DNA of 64,000 bases from Thermoproteota archaeon (lineage in GTDB: Archaea > Korarchaeota > Korarchaeia > Korarchaeales > Korarchaeaceae): positions 567,344 through 631,343 of the forward strand of contig JAOZGC010000002.1 in assembly GCA_027491915.1 (NCBI GenBank), given 5' to 3'. The notes beneath the pieces are model-generated. The model saw only the letters and a list, made by a program, of their open reading frames with translations, made no database searches and was not told where the DNA came from. Shown piece after piece: positions 52,008-60,860 of this stretch. Made by a program: the position numbers and the translations under genes. Position 1 is the stretch's first letter. The number at the start of each line of letters is the position of its first letter.

Positions 52008-52429
52008 GGGCGGGCTCCCAACCTCGCCAGCCCCTCCAGCTCCTCGAGGGCCGCCTTTATCAGGTCGGACCTGGCGATCCCCCTCTGGACGAGCAAGAGC
52101 CCGTCATACAGGGCGACCAGCCTGACCTCGGGCGCGGCCCGCTCCAGGGGGGTGAGGTCCACCGGGACCCCAACGGCCCCCTCCAGCCCCCCCTCCAGCT
52201 CGAGGATCTCGGGCAGGTCGAGCCTGGGGGCGGCGTACACAGCGACGTCCACGTCCCTCACGAACCTCCTCCGCAGGATGGAACCGAAGAGCACGGCCAA
52301 CCTGATCCTCTCGCGGGACTCGAGCTCCTCCCTGATCTCGCCAGCCACCTCACGGACGTCGACCTCGTAGTACCTCGGGGCCAACCCGCGTACTCCTCCC
52401 CGACCCTGCTCAGGAACTTTCTGAGGCAC
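51956..52429 (-). CDS. MNT-type nucleotidyltransferase (antitoxin of HepT)
   Basis: 157 residues at most. The motif is VLFGSILRRRFVRDVDVAVY (GS and DxD). A shorter start at a TTG near 52384 (LAPRYYEVDVREVAGEI) is likely, since the extra N-terminal residues are Gly/Arg-rich and overlap the HepT frame. Pairs with the DUF86 protein upstream; it should modify or neutralise it. Confidence 0.78.
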   Translation of the reverse strand: MPQKVPEQGRGGVRGLAPRYYEVDVREVAGEIREELESRERIRLAVLFGSILRRRFVRDVDVAVYAAPRLDLPEILELEGGLEGAVGVPVDLTPLERAAPEVRLVALYDGLLLVQRGIARSDLIKAALEELEGLARLGARPYPRPTSSRRKESLTGL

Positions 52430-52771
52430 TTAAAGTCCTTCCTCACGCTCTCGTAGATCTCCGAGTCAGACACGTCCCAGTACCCGTGGACCAAGATGTT
52501 CCTGAGCCCGACCAACGCCTCCAGATCCGCCGAGCACTCGGCCGCGATCCGATCGGCGACTAATCTCACAGCCTCCCTGTAGGTTCTCGGCCGCCTCCCG
52601 AGCGCCTCCACCGACAGGTGGGCGCAGAGCCCGATCAGGGACTCCGCGAGGACTATGAGCTGGTACCTGATCGCAGCCCTGTCCACGGCATTTAGTTCGG
52701 CGTACGGCCTGGAGGAGATCTTCTCTACCTCGGCGGCCGCCTCCAGGGCGTCGGGATATCTTGGAGAGCAC
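52258..52771 (-). pseudogene. DUF86/HepT-type HEPN protein with frameshift near the start
   Basis: The body has the canonical HepT ribonuclease motif RNILVHGY (RxxxxHxY, within VGLRNILVHGYWDVSDSEIY) and upstream helices SSRPYAELNAVDRAA and YQLIVLAESLIG. The first codons, VLSKI from GTG 52771, are in another frame. One extra base at 52756 splits them; removing it gives 171 codons. The C-terminus runs on into the MNT gene for about 170 nt, longer than usual, which hints at another lost stop. GTG 52686 would give a protein without the first helix. Confidence 0.75.
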
Positions 52772-52879
52772 GGCTTCCCTATCTACCGGCGCCTCCCCTC
52801 GGAGGGAGGGGACCGCCTTGATGCTTCCGGGGTCCCCGCGGAGGGCCGCCCCGGCCGGAACCGCCCCACGCCCCCAGCC

Positions 52880-52889
52880 CTTAAAATGT
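52880..52889 (+). promoter_or_regulatory. TATA box for the small membrane protein
   Basis: CTTAAAATGT centred 27-28 nt before ATG 52912. Confidence 0.7.
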
Positions 52890-52911
52890 CCCGCCCCGCT
52901 TCGAACCCGCC

Positions 52912-53496
52912 ATGGATCTCCGCCGACGCCTCCAAGGGGGGCTGGCCTTCCTCCGACCCAACCCGGTCAAGCTCGCCCTGTTCCTGTTCCTAGCCTTCGT
53001 CTGCGTCGCCGGGGCGGTGGAGAGCTACGCCTTCGTGGACGGCGAGGATCTGGGGATACCCCCGCCTCCCCTGTACGAGGAGCTCAGGGGGACCGGCTTC
53101 TGGGTCCCGTGGGTCCTGCTCTCCGCCCCGGTCTGGGTGCTGGGCGCCGCGGTCTGCTCCCCCCTGGGCGACCTCTGCGGCGCCCTCTCCCCCCTCCTAC
53201 CGTCCCTGGGCCCGGTCAGATTCCCACTGGCCTCCGTCCTCTACTCCTACGCGCTGGCGGCGTGGGCGGTTCACTCCGCGTCCGAGTTCTCCCCCCCGAG
53301 GGGGTTCTGGTCGATCGCCGGGCTGGCCTCGGCCCTGGCCGCGGCCCTGGTGTCCGGCCTCCCCGCCGTCCCCGCCTACCCGGAGATACTCCCCATGGCC
53401 GCCTCGGGGTGGGCCTCAGCCACCGTCGTGTTCGCCACCTACTGCGTCGCCGGATACGGCCTCTGGGAGGCCCTCCTCCGGGGGCGAAGGGGGTAG
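52912..53496 (+). CDS. Multi-pass membrane protein of unknown function
   Basis: 194 residues with about five membrane helices (24-42, 66-90, 100-125, 132-150, 160-188). No catalytic motif and no family recognised. Its stop is 60 nt before the superoxide reductase start, which has its own promoter. Leaderless. Confidence 0.72.
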   Translation: MDLRRRLQGGLAFLRPNPVKLALFLFLAFVCVAGAVESYAFVDGEDLGIPPPPLYEELRGTGFWVPWVLLSAPVWVLGAAVCSPLGDLCGALSPLLPSLGPVRFPLASVLYSYALAAWAVHSASEFSPPRGFWSIAGLASALAAALVSGLPAVPAYPEILPMAASGWASATVVFATYCVAGYGLWEALLRGRRG

Positions 53497-53518
53497 GACG
53501 GGGTCGGGGAACCCAAAG

Positions 53519-53527
53519 GTTAATATC
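53519..53527 (+). promoter_or_regulatory. TATA box for the superoxide reductase/rubredoxin pair
   Basis: GTTAATATC is centred about 34 nt before TTG 53557, the same sequence as the element before the DUF5678 gene. Confidence 0.65.
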
Positions 53528-53556
53528 TTGCACCGGGAGGTTCCCGGGGGGATCGC

Positions 53557-53940
53557 TTGGCGGAGAGGTTCGGGGAACTGATAAGGCCCCCCGAGGCCGA
53601 GGAGGGGAGGGAGAAGCACGTCCCGGTCGTGGAGGCCCCAGCCAGGGTCCGGGCCGGGGAGGAGTTCGAGGTCAGGGTGGCGGTCGGGACCGAGGTGCCC
53701 CACCCCAACACGGTGGAGCACCACATAAAGTGGATCCAGGTCTTCGTCGAGGAGGAGGGCAGGCCCTACAACCCGATCCACGTGGCCACCTTCGACCTGG
53801 GACCGTCCTACGGGGAGCCGAAGGTCTCCTTCAGGCTGAAGCTGAAGAAGAGCTCCAAGATCTGGGCCCTGAGCTACTGCAACCTGCACGGCCTCTGGGA
53901 GGGGTCGAGGCGGGTGGAGGTGGAGGAGGCCTCCCCCTGA
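53557..53940 (+). CDS. Superoxide reductase (neelaredoxin-type, 1Fe)
   Basis: 127 residues. The Fe(His)4(Cys) ligand set is visible: His in [10 protein letters not shown] (with the preceding Glu/Lys that assist catalysis), His in [15 protein letters not shown], then Cys and His in [11 protein letters not shown]. No N-terminal desulforedoxin domain, so class II. Reduces superoxide to peroxide without making O2. The partner rubredoxin is 34 nt downstream in the same direction. Confidence 0.95.
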   Translation: MAERFGELIRPPEAEEGREKHVPVVEAPARVRAGEEFEVRVAVGTEVPHPNTVEHHIKWIQVFVEEEGRPYNPIHVATFDLGPSYGEPKVSFRLKLKKSSKIWALSYCNLHGLWEGSRRVEVEEASP

Positions 53941-53974
53941 CCCCGCGGGGCGGGGTCATTCCCGGGGCGGCGGG

Positions 53975-54154
53975 ATGGAGGGGGTGACGCCGTTGGCGAG
54001 GTGGAGGTGCCAGGTCTGCGGCTACGTCCTCGACGAGGAGAGGGGGGACCCGGCCCACGGGATACCCCCGGGTACGAGGTTCGAGGACCTGCCCGAAGAC
54101 TGGGTCTGCCCCATATGCGGGGCCTCCAAGGACCTGTTCGAGAGGATAGGGTGA
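53975..54154 (+). CDS. Rubredoxin
   Basis: 59 residues with the two rubredoxin knuckles: [15 protein letters not shown] and [13 protein letters not shown]. Binds one iron and carries electrons to superoxide reductase and flavodiiron protein. It starts 34 nt after the superoxide reductase stop, with no separate TATA box, so it is cotranscribed. Confidence 0.95.
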   Translation: MEGVTPLARWRCQVCGYVLDEERGDPAHGIPPGTRFEDLPEDWVCPICGASKDLFERIG

Positions 54155-54172
54155 CCCGACCCGGGGCGGCCA

Positions 54173-54180
54173 CTTTTTAA
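54173..54180 (+). promoter_or_regulatory. TATA box for the Lrp/AsnC regulator
   Basis: CTTTTTAA centred about 27 nt before ATG 54203, inside the gap after rubredoxin. Confidence 0.65.
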
Positions 54181-54202
54181 GCGGTCCCCCGGGTGGGGCG
54201 CG

Positions 54203-54661
54203 ATGAGGGTAGCGACCTCCCTGAGGGAGGTTCTGGACGAGAAGGACGTCCGGATACTGGAGATCCTGGTGCGGGACGGGAGGGCCTCGCTCAGGGAGAT
54301 AGCCAAGAGGTTGGGGATAAGCGACGTGGCCGTCAGGAAGAGGATAAGGAAGCTCGAGTCGGCCGGGGTGATAATGGGCTACACCGCCGTGGTGGACCCG
54401 TCCCACCTGGGGTACCCGGTCGTGTCCCTCACCGGGGTGGACGCCGAGCCCGGGGACCTCCTCAGGCTGGCCATGGAGCTCTCCCACCGGGATTACGTCA
54501 GGGCCGCCTGGATCACGGCCGGGGACCACGCCCTCATGCTGGAGATATGGGCCAGGGACGAGGCGGAGATGGAGAGGATAGTGGCCGAGATCTCCGCCAT
54601 GAGGGGTGTGAGCAGGGTCTGCCCCGCGGTGGTGACCAAGACCCTGAAGATCAGGTGCTGA
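54203..54661 (+). CDS. Lrp/AsnC-family transcriptional regulator
   Basis: 152 residues. Winged-helix N-terminus (DVRILEILVRDGRASLREIA, then DVAVRKRIRKLESAGVIMGY) and C-terminal RAM domain (VVSLTGVDAEPGDLLRLAM, ITAGDHALMLEIWARDEAEM) that binds amino acids or effectors. It follows the superoxide reductase/rubredoxin operon but has its own promoter; target genes are not shown by the sequence. Confidence 0.93.
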   Translation: MRVATSLREVLDEKDVRILEILVRDGRASLREIAKRLGISDVAVRKRIRKLESAGVIMGYTAVVDPSHLGYPVVSLTGVDAEPGDLLRLAMELSHRDYVRAAWITAGDHALMLEIWARDEAEMERIVAEISAMRGVSRVCPAVVTKTLKIRC

Positions 54662-54674
54662 GCCGGCCCCCGGC

Positions 54675-57600
54675 TCAGGGAGGGGGTCGGGCCAGGACGA
54701 CCTCCACCTCCCCGGGGTCGACCGACCCGTCGCCGTCCGAGTCCTCCCATCCCAGCAGGGTGAGCCCGGGCGGGAGCCCGCCTCCCCCGGACAGTCGGCC
54801 CAGCGCCCAGAGCAGCCCGGCCCTGGTGCCGTACCTGGTCACCCCTGCCACCCTGGCCAGGGTCAGGTTGCCGCACCCCTGGACCCAGACCGCGGCGTAG
54901 TCCTCCCGGCCGAAGCGGGCCCAGAGGGTCTCGTTCCCGAACCTGAGCCCCGAGTAGGTCCCGCCGGCCCCGGCCCGGACGAACTCCACGTCAGCCCCCT
55001 CCCAGGCCGCCGGGTTCACCTCGGGGCCGCCCACCGCCACGACGGTCCCGGCGAGGCCGGGTTCCGTCCCACCCTCGCCCGATATCTCCGGGTTCATCTC
55101 CAGGTCCACCAGGGACGGCGCCCAGAAGTAGGCGCCGCCGGCGGTGCCCCCCGGGGCCGGCCCCGGGGAGGTTATCACCAGGTAGAAGGTTCTCGGGACC
55201 TCCTCCTCCCCCGGAGAGGGGCGCAGGGACTGGGAGTCGAAGTCCAGCACCCAGGATCCCGGGGGGATCGACACGGTACCCCCGGCGGCCCCGACGTCCA
55301 CCACCGAGTAGAACCGGCACGCCCCGGCCGACCCTCCCTCGACGAGAGTCCCCCCGGGGGCGGAGATCTCGCCGGCGCTGCCGGCCAGGATCCCTGCCAG
55401 GTCCCCCGCCGAGACCCTCTCCCCGGCCTCCAGGGGGTCAGTCTCCCACCCCCCCTCGTCCAAGACCCCGAGGGACCCCACCACCAGCAGCGTCCCGCCG
55501 AACTCCGAGAGGGCGAACCTGGCCTCCCTGTCCAGGACCTCCACGTCGGGCGCCACCAGCACGTCGTACTCGGCCAGGTCCCCCGGAGAGGCGTAGTCCA
55601 GCGGGACGACGTCGAACTGGACGCCGGATGAGGCCAGCTCCCTGACGACGTCCCTGAAGGCCCTCAGGTGCCTGGACTCCCCCGGGTCGTAGGGCCCCCA
55701 GGCCTCGCCGGTCAGGTCCAGGCTCCTGGACGAGAACAGGACCCCGACGTCCGCCTCGTCCTCCCCGACCGCGTCCAGGGCCGAGACCAGGCGGAAGGCC
55801 CTCTCCCTGAACCCGGCCCCCACCGTGCCGGTCATGAGGCCGTCGTTGTTGGTCTCGAAGAAGCTGCCCGAGGTGGCCAGTATCAGCCCCAGCTGCCTGG
55901 CCGCCTCCCCCTCCGAGGTCCCGTAGTTCAGGAACCACAGGGGCTTCCCCCGGCTGGCGGCCTCCGAGTACTTCAGCATGGCCAGGAAGTGGGACCAGTT
56001 CTCCAGGTCCCCGAACCCCAGCCCCGACTCCCCCGGGGGGGAGACCTCCGCCACCTGGAGGACCCTGGGATCCCCACCGAAGAGGGCCGGGTCGTATCCC
56101 AGCTCGGTTATCTCGTGGTCGCAGGCGGAGCTCTCCACCACCAGGACCCCGCCCGCCTCCCAGACCGAGTCGGCCACGGCCGACACGAAGTCGGCCACGG
56201 CCCACCTCCTCCACTCGAGCCAGTCCCTGAAGGCCGGGTCCGACAGGTTGGCCTCGGGGGGCGGGTCCTCCCAGTACCTCTCCTCGAAGTCCCGGGCCCC
56301 CCACCTGGAGGCGTCGGGCCAGAGATCCGACATCTCCTCGGTCATCCAGGTGGGCATGTGGGGGACGTCCAGCCAGACGCCGTCGGCCCCGCCCTCGGAC
56401 ACCAGCCTGGCGGCCCTGTCGGTCACGAACCCGCGGTGCGGGGAGAAGGGGGACATCTCGGCCACGGTCTCCTCCGGGGACAGCCACGGGACGTCTATGT
56501 TCTCCCCGCTGACCACCAGGGGCCTCCCGTCCAGGGACACCTGGAACCACCCCCTGGCCTCCGCCGGCGGGGGTTCCCCGGGTCCCCAGTCCACCTCCAG
56601 GGCCGGGACGTAGACGACGACCCTCCCCCCCAGCGAGTGGACCAGGGAGGTGACGTTCCGCACGAACCCCAGGGTCTCCTCGAACTCCCTCTCGTCGTAC
56701 ATCCTGCGGGCCGACCCGATCCCGACGTCCAGCTCTATCACGCTGGCCCCCTCTTCCAGCGCCTCCCCTATCCGGGAGGCGACCCCGGCCCATTCCTCCC
56801 CCGGCTCCGCGTAGACCGACACCACGGTCGCCCCGGTGAGCCAGCCCGGGTACCCCCCGTACCTCCTGAGCCTCCACGCCCGCTCGAACTCTGCCAGGGC
56901 CGACCTGACCTCGTCCCACAGGCCCATCTCCTCCATCAGCTCGTAGTTGAAGATGTAGAGGCCGTCGGCCCCGGCCGAGGCGAGCCACCTGGCCCTCCTC
57001 CTGACGAAGAGGCCCGGGTCGTCCGACTCGTTGGCCCCGAACAGGTAGGTGGACGCCACCACCCTCTCGGCCCCCGCCCTTATGGCCGCCATGACGGCCC
57101 TCTTGTGGACCCTCCAGTCCCAGTGCGAGGAGACCATGACGTACAGGGTCCCGGCTACGTCGGCCAGCGCGTGGTAGTCCTCCCCGTAGGTCTCCAGCGG
57201 CCACCATATCAGCAGGTGGGGCCTCACCTCCAGCCCCGGGTTCACCTCCCTGCCGGCCTCGGCCACCAGCCTGACCAGCTCGGTGACCTGCTCGGCCCTC
57301 CAATCCACCCACCTCTCCCAGAGGTCAGGGTCGGACTCTATGGCCTCGGCCCACTCCCTGGGACCCGATCCCGGCACCTCAACCCCGGTGTCGCTCTCGA
57401 ATGCCGACACCGTGAACTCGTCGTAGCTGGTGTAGAGGGTCCTGTCCTCGCCCTCGTCGTAGTAGTCGCTGAACTGGAAGTTGTCGTTCAGGTCTATCCC
57501 GTCGAACCCCATCTCGGCCAGCTCCCTGGCGATCCCCCTGAGGGCCCGGACGCACTCGCCCTCCCTGACGACCCTGGCCGGGGAAACTATGGAGTGGAAG

Positions 57601-58052
57601 TAGTCGTCGGAGTAGTAGTCGGCCGGGCGGCCGTCCGAGTAGACGGCGATCCAGTCCGGGTGCTCGGAGAGCCACACCCCGTGGGGCAGGTTCACCCAGG
57701 CGTAGATCCTCATGCCCAGGGACTTGGCCTCCCTCACCATGCCCCGCAGGTACCCCTCCGGCGGCCAGCCCTCCTCCTCCCTCGGGATGTAGTCCGAGTC
57801 GTAGAGGGCGCCGTCGTCGTCCACCGCCGTCACCAGCACCGAGTTGAACCCCATATCCCTGAGCCTAGAGAGGACTGCCCTGGGGTCGCAGTCCCCGGGC
57901 TCCGGGCAGGGCTCGTACACGCCGAGCTCCGGCTCCGATCCTCCCCCCGAACCGGCGTCCGCCCGGCCGGCGGCCCCGGTGAGGAGGACCGGGACCAGGA
58001 TCAGCGCGGCCAGGGCGGCCGCCGGCAGTGCGGCCGACACCCGCGCGGGCAC
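54675..58052 (-). CDS. Secreted glycoside-hydrolase-like protein with two TIM-barrel halves
   Basis: 1125 residues. A signal peptide (about 8-30) is followed by a GHL10/DUF4015-type barrel (about 40-390) carrying MGFNSVLVTAVDDDGALYDS, MRIYAWVNLPHG and FDGIDLNDNFQFSDYY, with acidic residues at strand ends. A second barrel (about 410-790) includes VIELDVGIGSARRMYD and ADGVWLDVPHMPTWMTEE. A Rossmann-like domain follows (about 800-880, VGVLFSSRSLDL, YDVLVAPDVEVL). The end has beta-rich parts and a Ca-binding-like loop DSDGDGSVDPGEVEV. No membrane anchor. Substrate unknown; presumably a polysaccharide. GTG 58052 has TTTTAA (minus) 26 nt upstream. Confidence 0.8.
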   Translation of the reverse strand: MPARVSAALPAAALAALILVPVLLTGAAGRADAGSGGGSEPELGVYEPCPEPGDCDPRAVLSRLRDMGFNSVLVTAVDDDGALYDSDYIPREEEGWPPEGYLRGMVREAKSLGMRIYAWVNLPHGVWLSEHPDWIAVYSDGRPADYYSDDYFHSIVSPARVVREGECVRALRGIARELAEMGFDGIDLNDNFQFSDYYDEGEDRTLYTSYDEFTVSAFESDTGVEVPGSGPREWAEAIESDPDLWERWVDWRAEQVTELVRLVAEAGREVNPGLEVRPHLLIWWPLETYGEDYHALADVAGTLYVMVSSHWDWRVHKRAVMAAIRAGAERVVASTYLFGANESDDPGLFVRRRARWLASAGADGLYIFNYELMEEMGLWDEVRSALAEFERAWRLRRYGGYPGWLTGATVVSVYAEPGEEWAGVASRIGEALEEGASVIELDVGIGSARRMYDEREFEETLGFVRNVTSLVHSLGGRVVVYVPALEVDWGPGEPPPAEARGWFQVSLDGRPLVVSGENIDVPWLSPEETVAEMSPFSPHRGFVTDRAARLVSEGGADGVWLDVPHMPTWMTEEMSDLWPDASRWGARDFEERYWEDPPPEANLSDPAFRDWLEWRRWAVADFVSAVADSVWEAGGVLVVESSACDHEITELGYDPALFGGDPRVLQVAEVSPPGESGLGFGDLENWSHFLAMLKYSEAASRGKPLWFLNYGTSEGEAARQLGLILATSGSFFETNNDGLMTGTVGAGFRERAFRLVSALDAVGEDEADVGVLFSSRSLDLTGEAWGPYDPGESRHLRAFRDVVRELASSGVQFDVVPLDYASPGDLAEYDVLVAPDVEVLDREARFALSEFGGTLLVVGSLGVLDEGGWETDPLEAGERVSAGDLAGILAGSAGEISAPGGTLVEGGSAGACRFYSVVDVGAAGGTVSIPPGSWVLDFDSQSLRPSPGEEEVPRTFYLVITSPGPAPGGTAGGAYFWAPSLVDLEMNPEISGEGGTEPGLAGTVVAVGGPEVNPAAWEGADVEFVRAGAGGTYSGLRFGNETLWARFGREDYAAVWVQGCGNLTLARVAGVTRYGTRAGLLWALGRLSGGGGLPPGLTLLGWEDSDGDGSVDPGEVEVVLARPPP

Positions 58053-58110
58053 GGCGGCCCGGCCCGGCCCTACCTTTTAACCCCCCGGCGCGAGTTAGGT
58101 CAACCTAAAA

Positions 58111-58119
58111 GAATATAAC
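58111..58119 (+). promoter_or_regulatory. TATA box for the MIP18/ATPase operon
   Basis: GAATATAAC centred about 29 nt before GTG 58145. Upstream TTTTAA (58075-58080) on the opposite strand serves the secreted protein. Confidence 0.7.
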
Positions 58120-58144
58120 GGGGTGATCCGCCCGGCCGGTCGGG

Positions 58145-58528
58145 GTGGTCGCGGCGCCGCTCTCCGAGGCGGAGAGGGAGGAGTTGAGGAGGAGGGTGGT
58201 GGGGGCCCTCAGGGAGACCTACGACCCGGAGATCCCGGTCAACGTGTACGACCTGGGCCTGGTCTACGGGCTGGAGGTGGATCTCGAGGGGAACGTCCGG
58301 GTCGACATGACCCTGACCTCCCCCACCTGCCCGGTGGCCGAGACCGTGGCGGCGGCCGCCAGGGCGGCCATCATGGAGGCGGTGGGCCCTGGGAGGAGGG
58401 TGGAGGTCAACCTGGTCTGGGACCCGCCGTGGACCCCCGAGAGGGTCACCCCGGAGGGGAGGGATAGGCTCCGGGAGATATACGGGTACGACTTCGTCGG
58501 GGAGTGGCTCAGGAGGGTCAGGAGATAG
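58145..58528 (+). CDS. MIP18/SufT-like Fe-S assembly protein (DUF59)
   Basis: 127 residues. YDPEIPVNVYDLGLVYGL and TLTSPTCPVAETVAAAAR (with the conserved Cys) are the family's marks. These proteins help insert Fe-S clusters into target proteins in the cytosol. First gene of a cluster with Panacea-like protein, two MinD/ferredoxin ATPases and a NifX-type protein. Start GTG 58145 fits the TATA box. Confidence 0.92.
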   Translation: MVAAPLSEAEREELRRRVVGALRETYDPEIPVNVYDLGLVYGLEVDLEGNVRVDMTLTSPTCPVAETVAAAARAAIMEAVGPGRRVEVNLVWDPPWTPERVTPEGRDRLREIYGYDFVGEWLRRVRR

Positions 58529-58560
58529 TAGGTAGTGAGGTTGAGGAGGGGGGAACCGAC

Positions 58561-58977
58561 TTGGGTGTGTCGAAGCGGGATCGGGACGTCGTCGCCCGCT
58601 TGATCTGGAGGCTCGGGTGCGCCAGCCCGTTCAGGATATCCAGGATCCTCCTGCTGGCCGAGTGGGCCGCGGAGGAGAGGACCGGCCGTCGCCTGACGGG
58701 GCTGACCTACGCCGGGGCCAGCTTCGGCTTCTACGTGGAGGAGCTCCCGTCCATCGCGGAGTCGCTGGAGGCCGAGGGGTGCCTGAAGAGGGACGAGGAG
58801 CGCAGGTGTCTCAGGTACTCCTGCGATCCGCCGGAGCTCCCGCCCGACGTCGCGGACCTGCTGGAGGAGGTCTCGAGGGGGGCGGAGCGGCTGGACGACC
58901 TGAGCCTGAACAGGGCCGTGATAGGGGACCCGAGGTACCCCAGGTGGGTCGCGGGCGCGGGGGGAGGCGGGCGTTGA
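58561..58977 (+). CDS. Panacea/SocA-like domain protein
   Basis: About 138 residues. The region ISRILLLAEWAAEERTGRR, then LTYAGASFGFYVEELP, recalls the Panacea (SocA/DUF4065) antitoxin domain, although it may be an unrelated family specific to this cluster. TTG 58561 is my choice; the frame is open from 58504 inside the previous gene and GTG 58567 is also possible. Its stop overlaps the next start (TTGA at 58974-58977), so it belongs to the ATPase operon. A toxin-antitoxin role is not supported by neighbours. Confidence 0.55.
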   Translation: MGVSKRDRDVVARLIWRLGCASPFRISRILLLAEWAAEERTGRRLTGLTYAGASFGFYVEELPSIAESLEAEGCLKRDEERRCLRYSCDPPELPPDVADLLEEVSRGAERLDDLSLNRAVIGDPRYPRWVAGAGGGGR

Positions 58978-59846
58978 TAGTCTCGGTCTCCGGCGGGAAG
59001 GGCGGGACCGGGAAGTCCACGGTGGCCGTGAACCTGGCGGCCCTCCTGTCCAGGGGGAGGAGGCTGGTGCTGGCCGACCTGGACGTCGAGGACCCCAACG
59101 ATCACATCCTCCTGGGCGTGGGCCTGGAGAGGGAGGAGCCCGTGAACGTCATGCTGCCCTTCGTCGACTACCGGAGGTGCACCAAGTGCGGGGTCTGCGG
59201 GAAGGTCTGCGACACCGGGGCCATGCTGATCTCCCCGCAGGGCGTCCCCTTCCTGATACCCAGGCTGTGCAGCGGGTGCAGGGCCTGCTACTTCGCCTGC
59301 CCCGAGGGGGCGATAGTCGAGGGTGGGCGGACCATAGCCTACACCTACCTGACGGACGTCTCCCTGGACGGCGCCGAGTTCGAGCTGGTGACCGGCTCCC
59401 TCAGGGAGGGGGAGGAGCACACCCCTCCCGCGGTCCTGGCGGCCAAGGAGAGGGCCCTCTCGCTGGACGCCGACGTCCACCTGATCGACACCTCCGCCGG
59501 GACCGGGAACTCCGTGGCGACCGCCGTGGACGGGTCGGACCTCCTGATAGCCGTGACCGAGCCCACCCCCCTGGGCCTCCACGACCTGGGGCTGATCCTC
59601 AGGGTGGCCGAGGAGCTGGGGATCGAGAGCTGGGTGGTCATCAACAGGGCCGGCCTGGGCCCCGAGGACGGGCACGTCAGGCTGGCCGAGGAGCGCGGGG
59701 CCAGGGTGGCCGCCAGGATCCCCTACTCCAGGGAGGTGGTGGAGTCCTACGTCGGGGGGTCCCCGATAGTGCTCAGCAGGCCCGGGTCGGAGGCGGCCAG
59801 GGCCCTGGCCGGGCTGGCCGCCATGGTCGAGGAGGTGATGGGATGA
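58974..59846 (+). CDS. MinD-family ATPase with inserted ferredoxin domain (first copy)
   Basis: About 290 residues. Deviant Walker A VSGGKGGTGKSTVAVNL; then between the P-loop and Walker B an inserted 2[4Fe-4S] ferredoxin: CTKCGVCGKVCDTGAM and LCSGCRACYFACPEGAI. After it LIDTSAGTGNSVATAV and VVINRAGLG. This domain plan is the Mrp/NBP35-like 'MinD P-loop with ferredoxin' group, linked to Fe-S or nitrogenase-like systems. TTG 58974 overlaps the upstream stop; the stop overlaps the next ATG. The two ATPases probably act as a heterodimer. Confidence 0.9.
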   Translation: MIVSVSGGKGGTGKSTVAVNLAALLSRGRRLVLADLDVEDPNDHILLGVGLEREEPVNVMLPFVDYRRCTKCGVCGKVCDTGAMLISPQGVPFLIPRLCSGCRACYFACPEGAIVEGGRTIAYTYLTDVSLDGAEFELVTGSLREGEEHTPPAVLAAKERALSLDADVHLIDTSAGTGNSVATAVDGSDLLIAVTEPTPLGLHDLGLILRVAEELGIESWVVINRAGLGPEDGHVRLAEERGARVAARIPYSREVVESYVGGSPIVLSRPGSEAARALAGLAAMVEEVMG

Positions 59847-60814
59847 TGATAGAGGTGGCAGTGGCCAGCGGGAAGGGGGGGGTCGGCAAGTCGACCTTCG
59901 CGGCCGCCCTGGCGGTGACCCTGGCCCGCAGGGGGAGGAGGATCGTGGCCGTGGACGCCGACGCGGACGCGCCCAACCTGCACCTCGTCCTCGGGACCGG
60001 GGAGAGGTGGGACTGGGAGGAGCCCTACTCCGACGCCATGGTGGCGGAGATAGTCCCGGAGAGGTGCACCGGCTGCGGCGTCTGCCGCGAGGTCTGCCCC
60101 TACGGGGCGGTCTACGTGGAGGACGGGAGTTACCGCATAAACCGGGTGATATGCGAGGGCTGCCTCACGTGCACGCTGGCCTGCCCGGAGAAGGGGGCCA
60201 TAAGGAGGAGGAGGGTGGAGTCGGGCAGGATAATGGGGGTCTCCACGCCCTACGGTTTCCCCCTGGTGTCGGCCAGCCTCAACCCCGGGAGGCCGAACTC
60301 CGGCAAGCTGGTCACCGAGGAGAAGGCCAGGGCCCGGAGGATGGGGCCCGAGATCGTGGTGGTCGACTCGGCCGCCGGGATAGGGTGCCAGGTGGTGTCC
60401 AGCCTGGCCGGGGCCGACGCCGCCTTCCTGGTGGTGGAGCCGACGCCCGCCAGCTTCGGCGCGCTGAGGAGGGTGCTCAAGCTCACCAGGCACTTCTCCC
60501 AGCCGGCCGGCGTCCTGATAAACAAGGTCGACATGAACCCCGGCTTCGCCGACGAGATAAGGGAGTTCGCCCGGGGGGAGAACCTGGACCTGGTGGGCGA
60601 GGTCCCCTACGACGACGCCGTCCCCAGGAGCATGGCCCTGATGAGGCCCGTCTTCGAGGTCTTCCCGGACAGCCCCGCCTCCAAGGCCCTGATCGAGGCG
60701 GCCGAGAGGGTCGCCGACATCCTGGAGGACTGGGAGGGGTGGTACGCGCGGTTCAGGCCCAGGAGGCCGGAGCACTACGTCCCCATCATCATAAAGCCCG
60801 AGGGGTTCGGGTGA
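59843..60814 (+). CDS. MinD-family ATPase with inserted ferredoxin domain (second copy)
   Basis: About 323 residues. Walker A ASGKGGVGKSTFAAALA; inserted ferredoxin CTGCGVCREVCPYGAV and ICEGCLTCTLACPEKGAI; then VVVDSAAGIGCQVVSSL and VLINKVDMNPGFADEI. Paralogue of the preceding gene and coupled to it (ATGA overlap). The C-terminus (ARFRPRRPEHYVPIIIKPEG) is longer than the first copy's. Likely forms a heterodimer with it. Confidence 0.9.
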   Translation: MMIEVAVASGKGGVGKSTFAAALAVTLARRGRRIVAVDADADAPNLHLVLGTGERWDWEEPYSDAMVAEIVPERCTGCGVCREVCPYGAVYVEDGSYRINRVICEGCLTCTLACPEKGAIRRRRVESGRIMGVSTPYGFPLVSASLNPGRPNSGKLVTEEKARARRMGPEIVVVDSAAGIGCQVVSSLAGADAAFLVVEPTPASFGALRRVLKLTRHFSQPAGVLINKVDMNPGFADEIREFARGENLDLVGEVPYDDAVPRSMALMRPVFEVFPDSPASKALIEAAERVADILEDWEGWYARFRPRRPEHYVPIIIKPEGFG

Positions 60815-60821
60815 GGCGCAG

Positions 60822-60830
60822 GTTTTTAAC
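60822..60830 (+). promoter_or_regulatory. TATA-like element for the NifX gene
   Basis: GTTTTTAAC about 35 nt before ATG 60861; a second, GTTAACT, lies at 60834-60840. Confidence 0.5.
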
Positions 60831-60860
60831 GGCGTTAACTCCGGGCGGGGCGGCGGGACC

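Noticed and set aside
52466-52771. Separate 101-residue minus-strand protein from the HepT start
   Set aside because: After VLSKIS the frame is Gly/Arg-rich; the HepT body continues in another frame.
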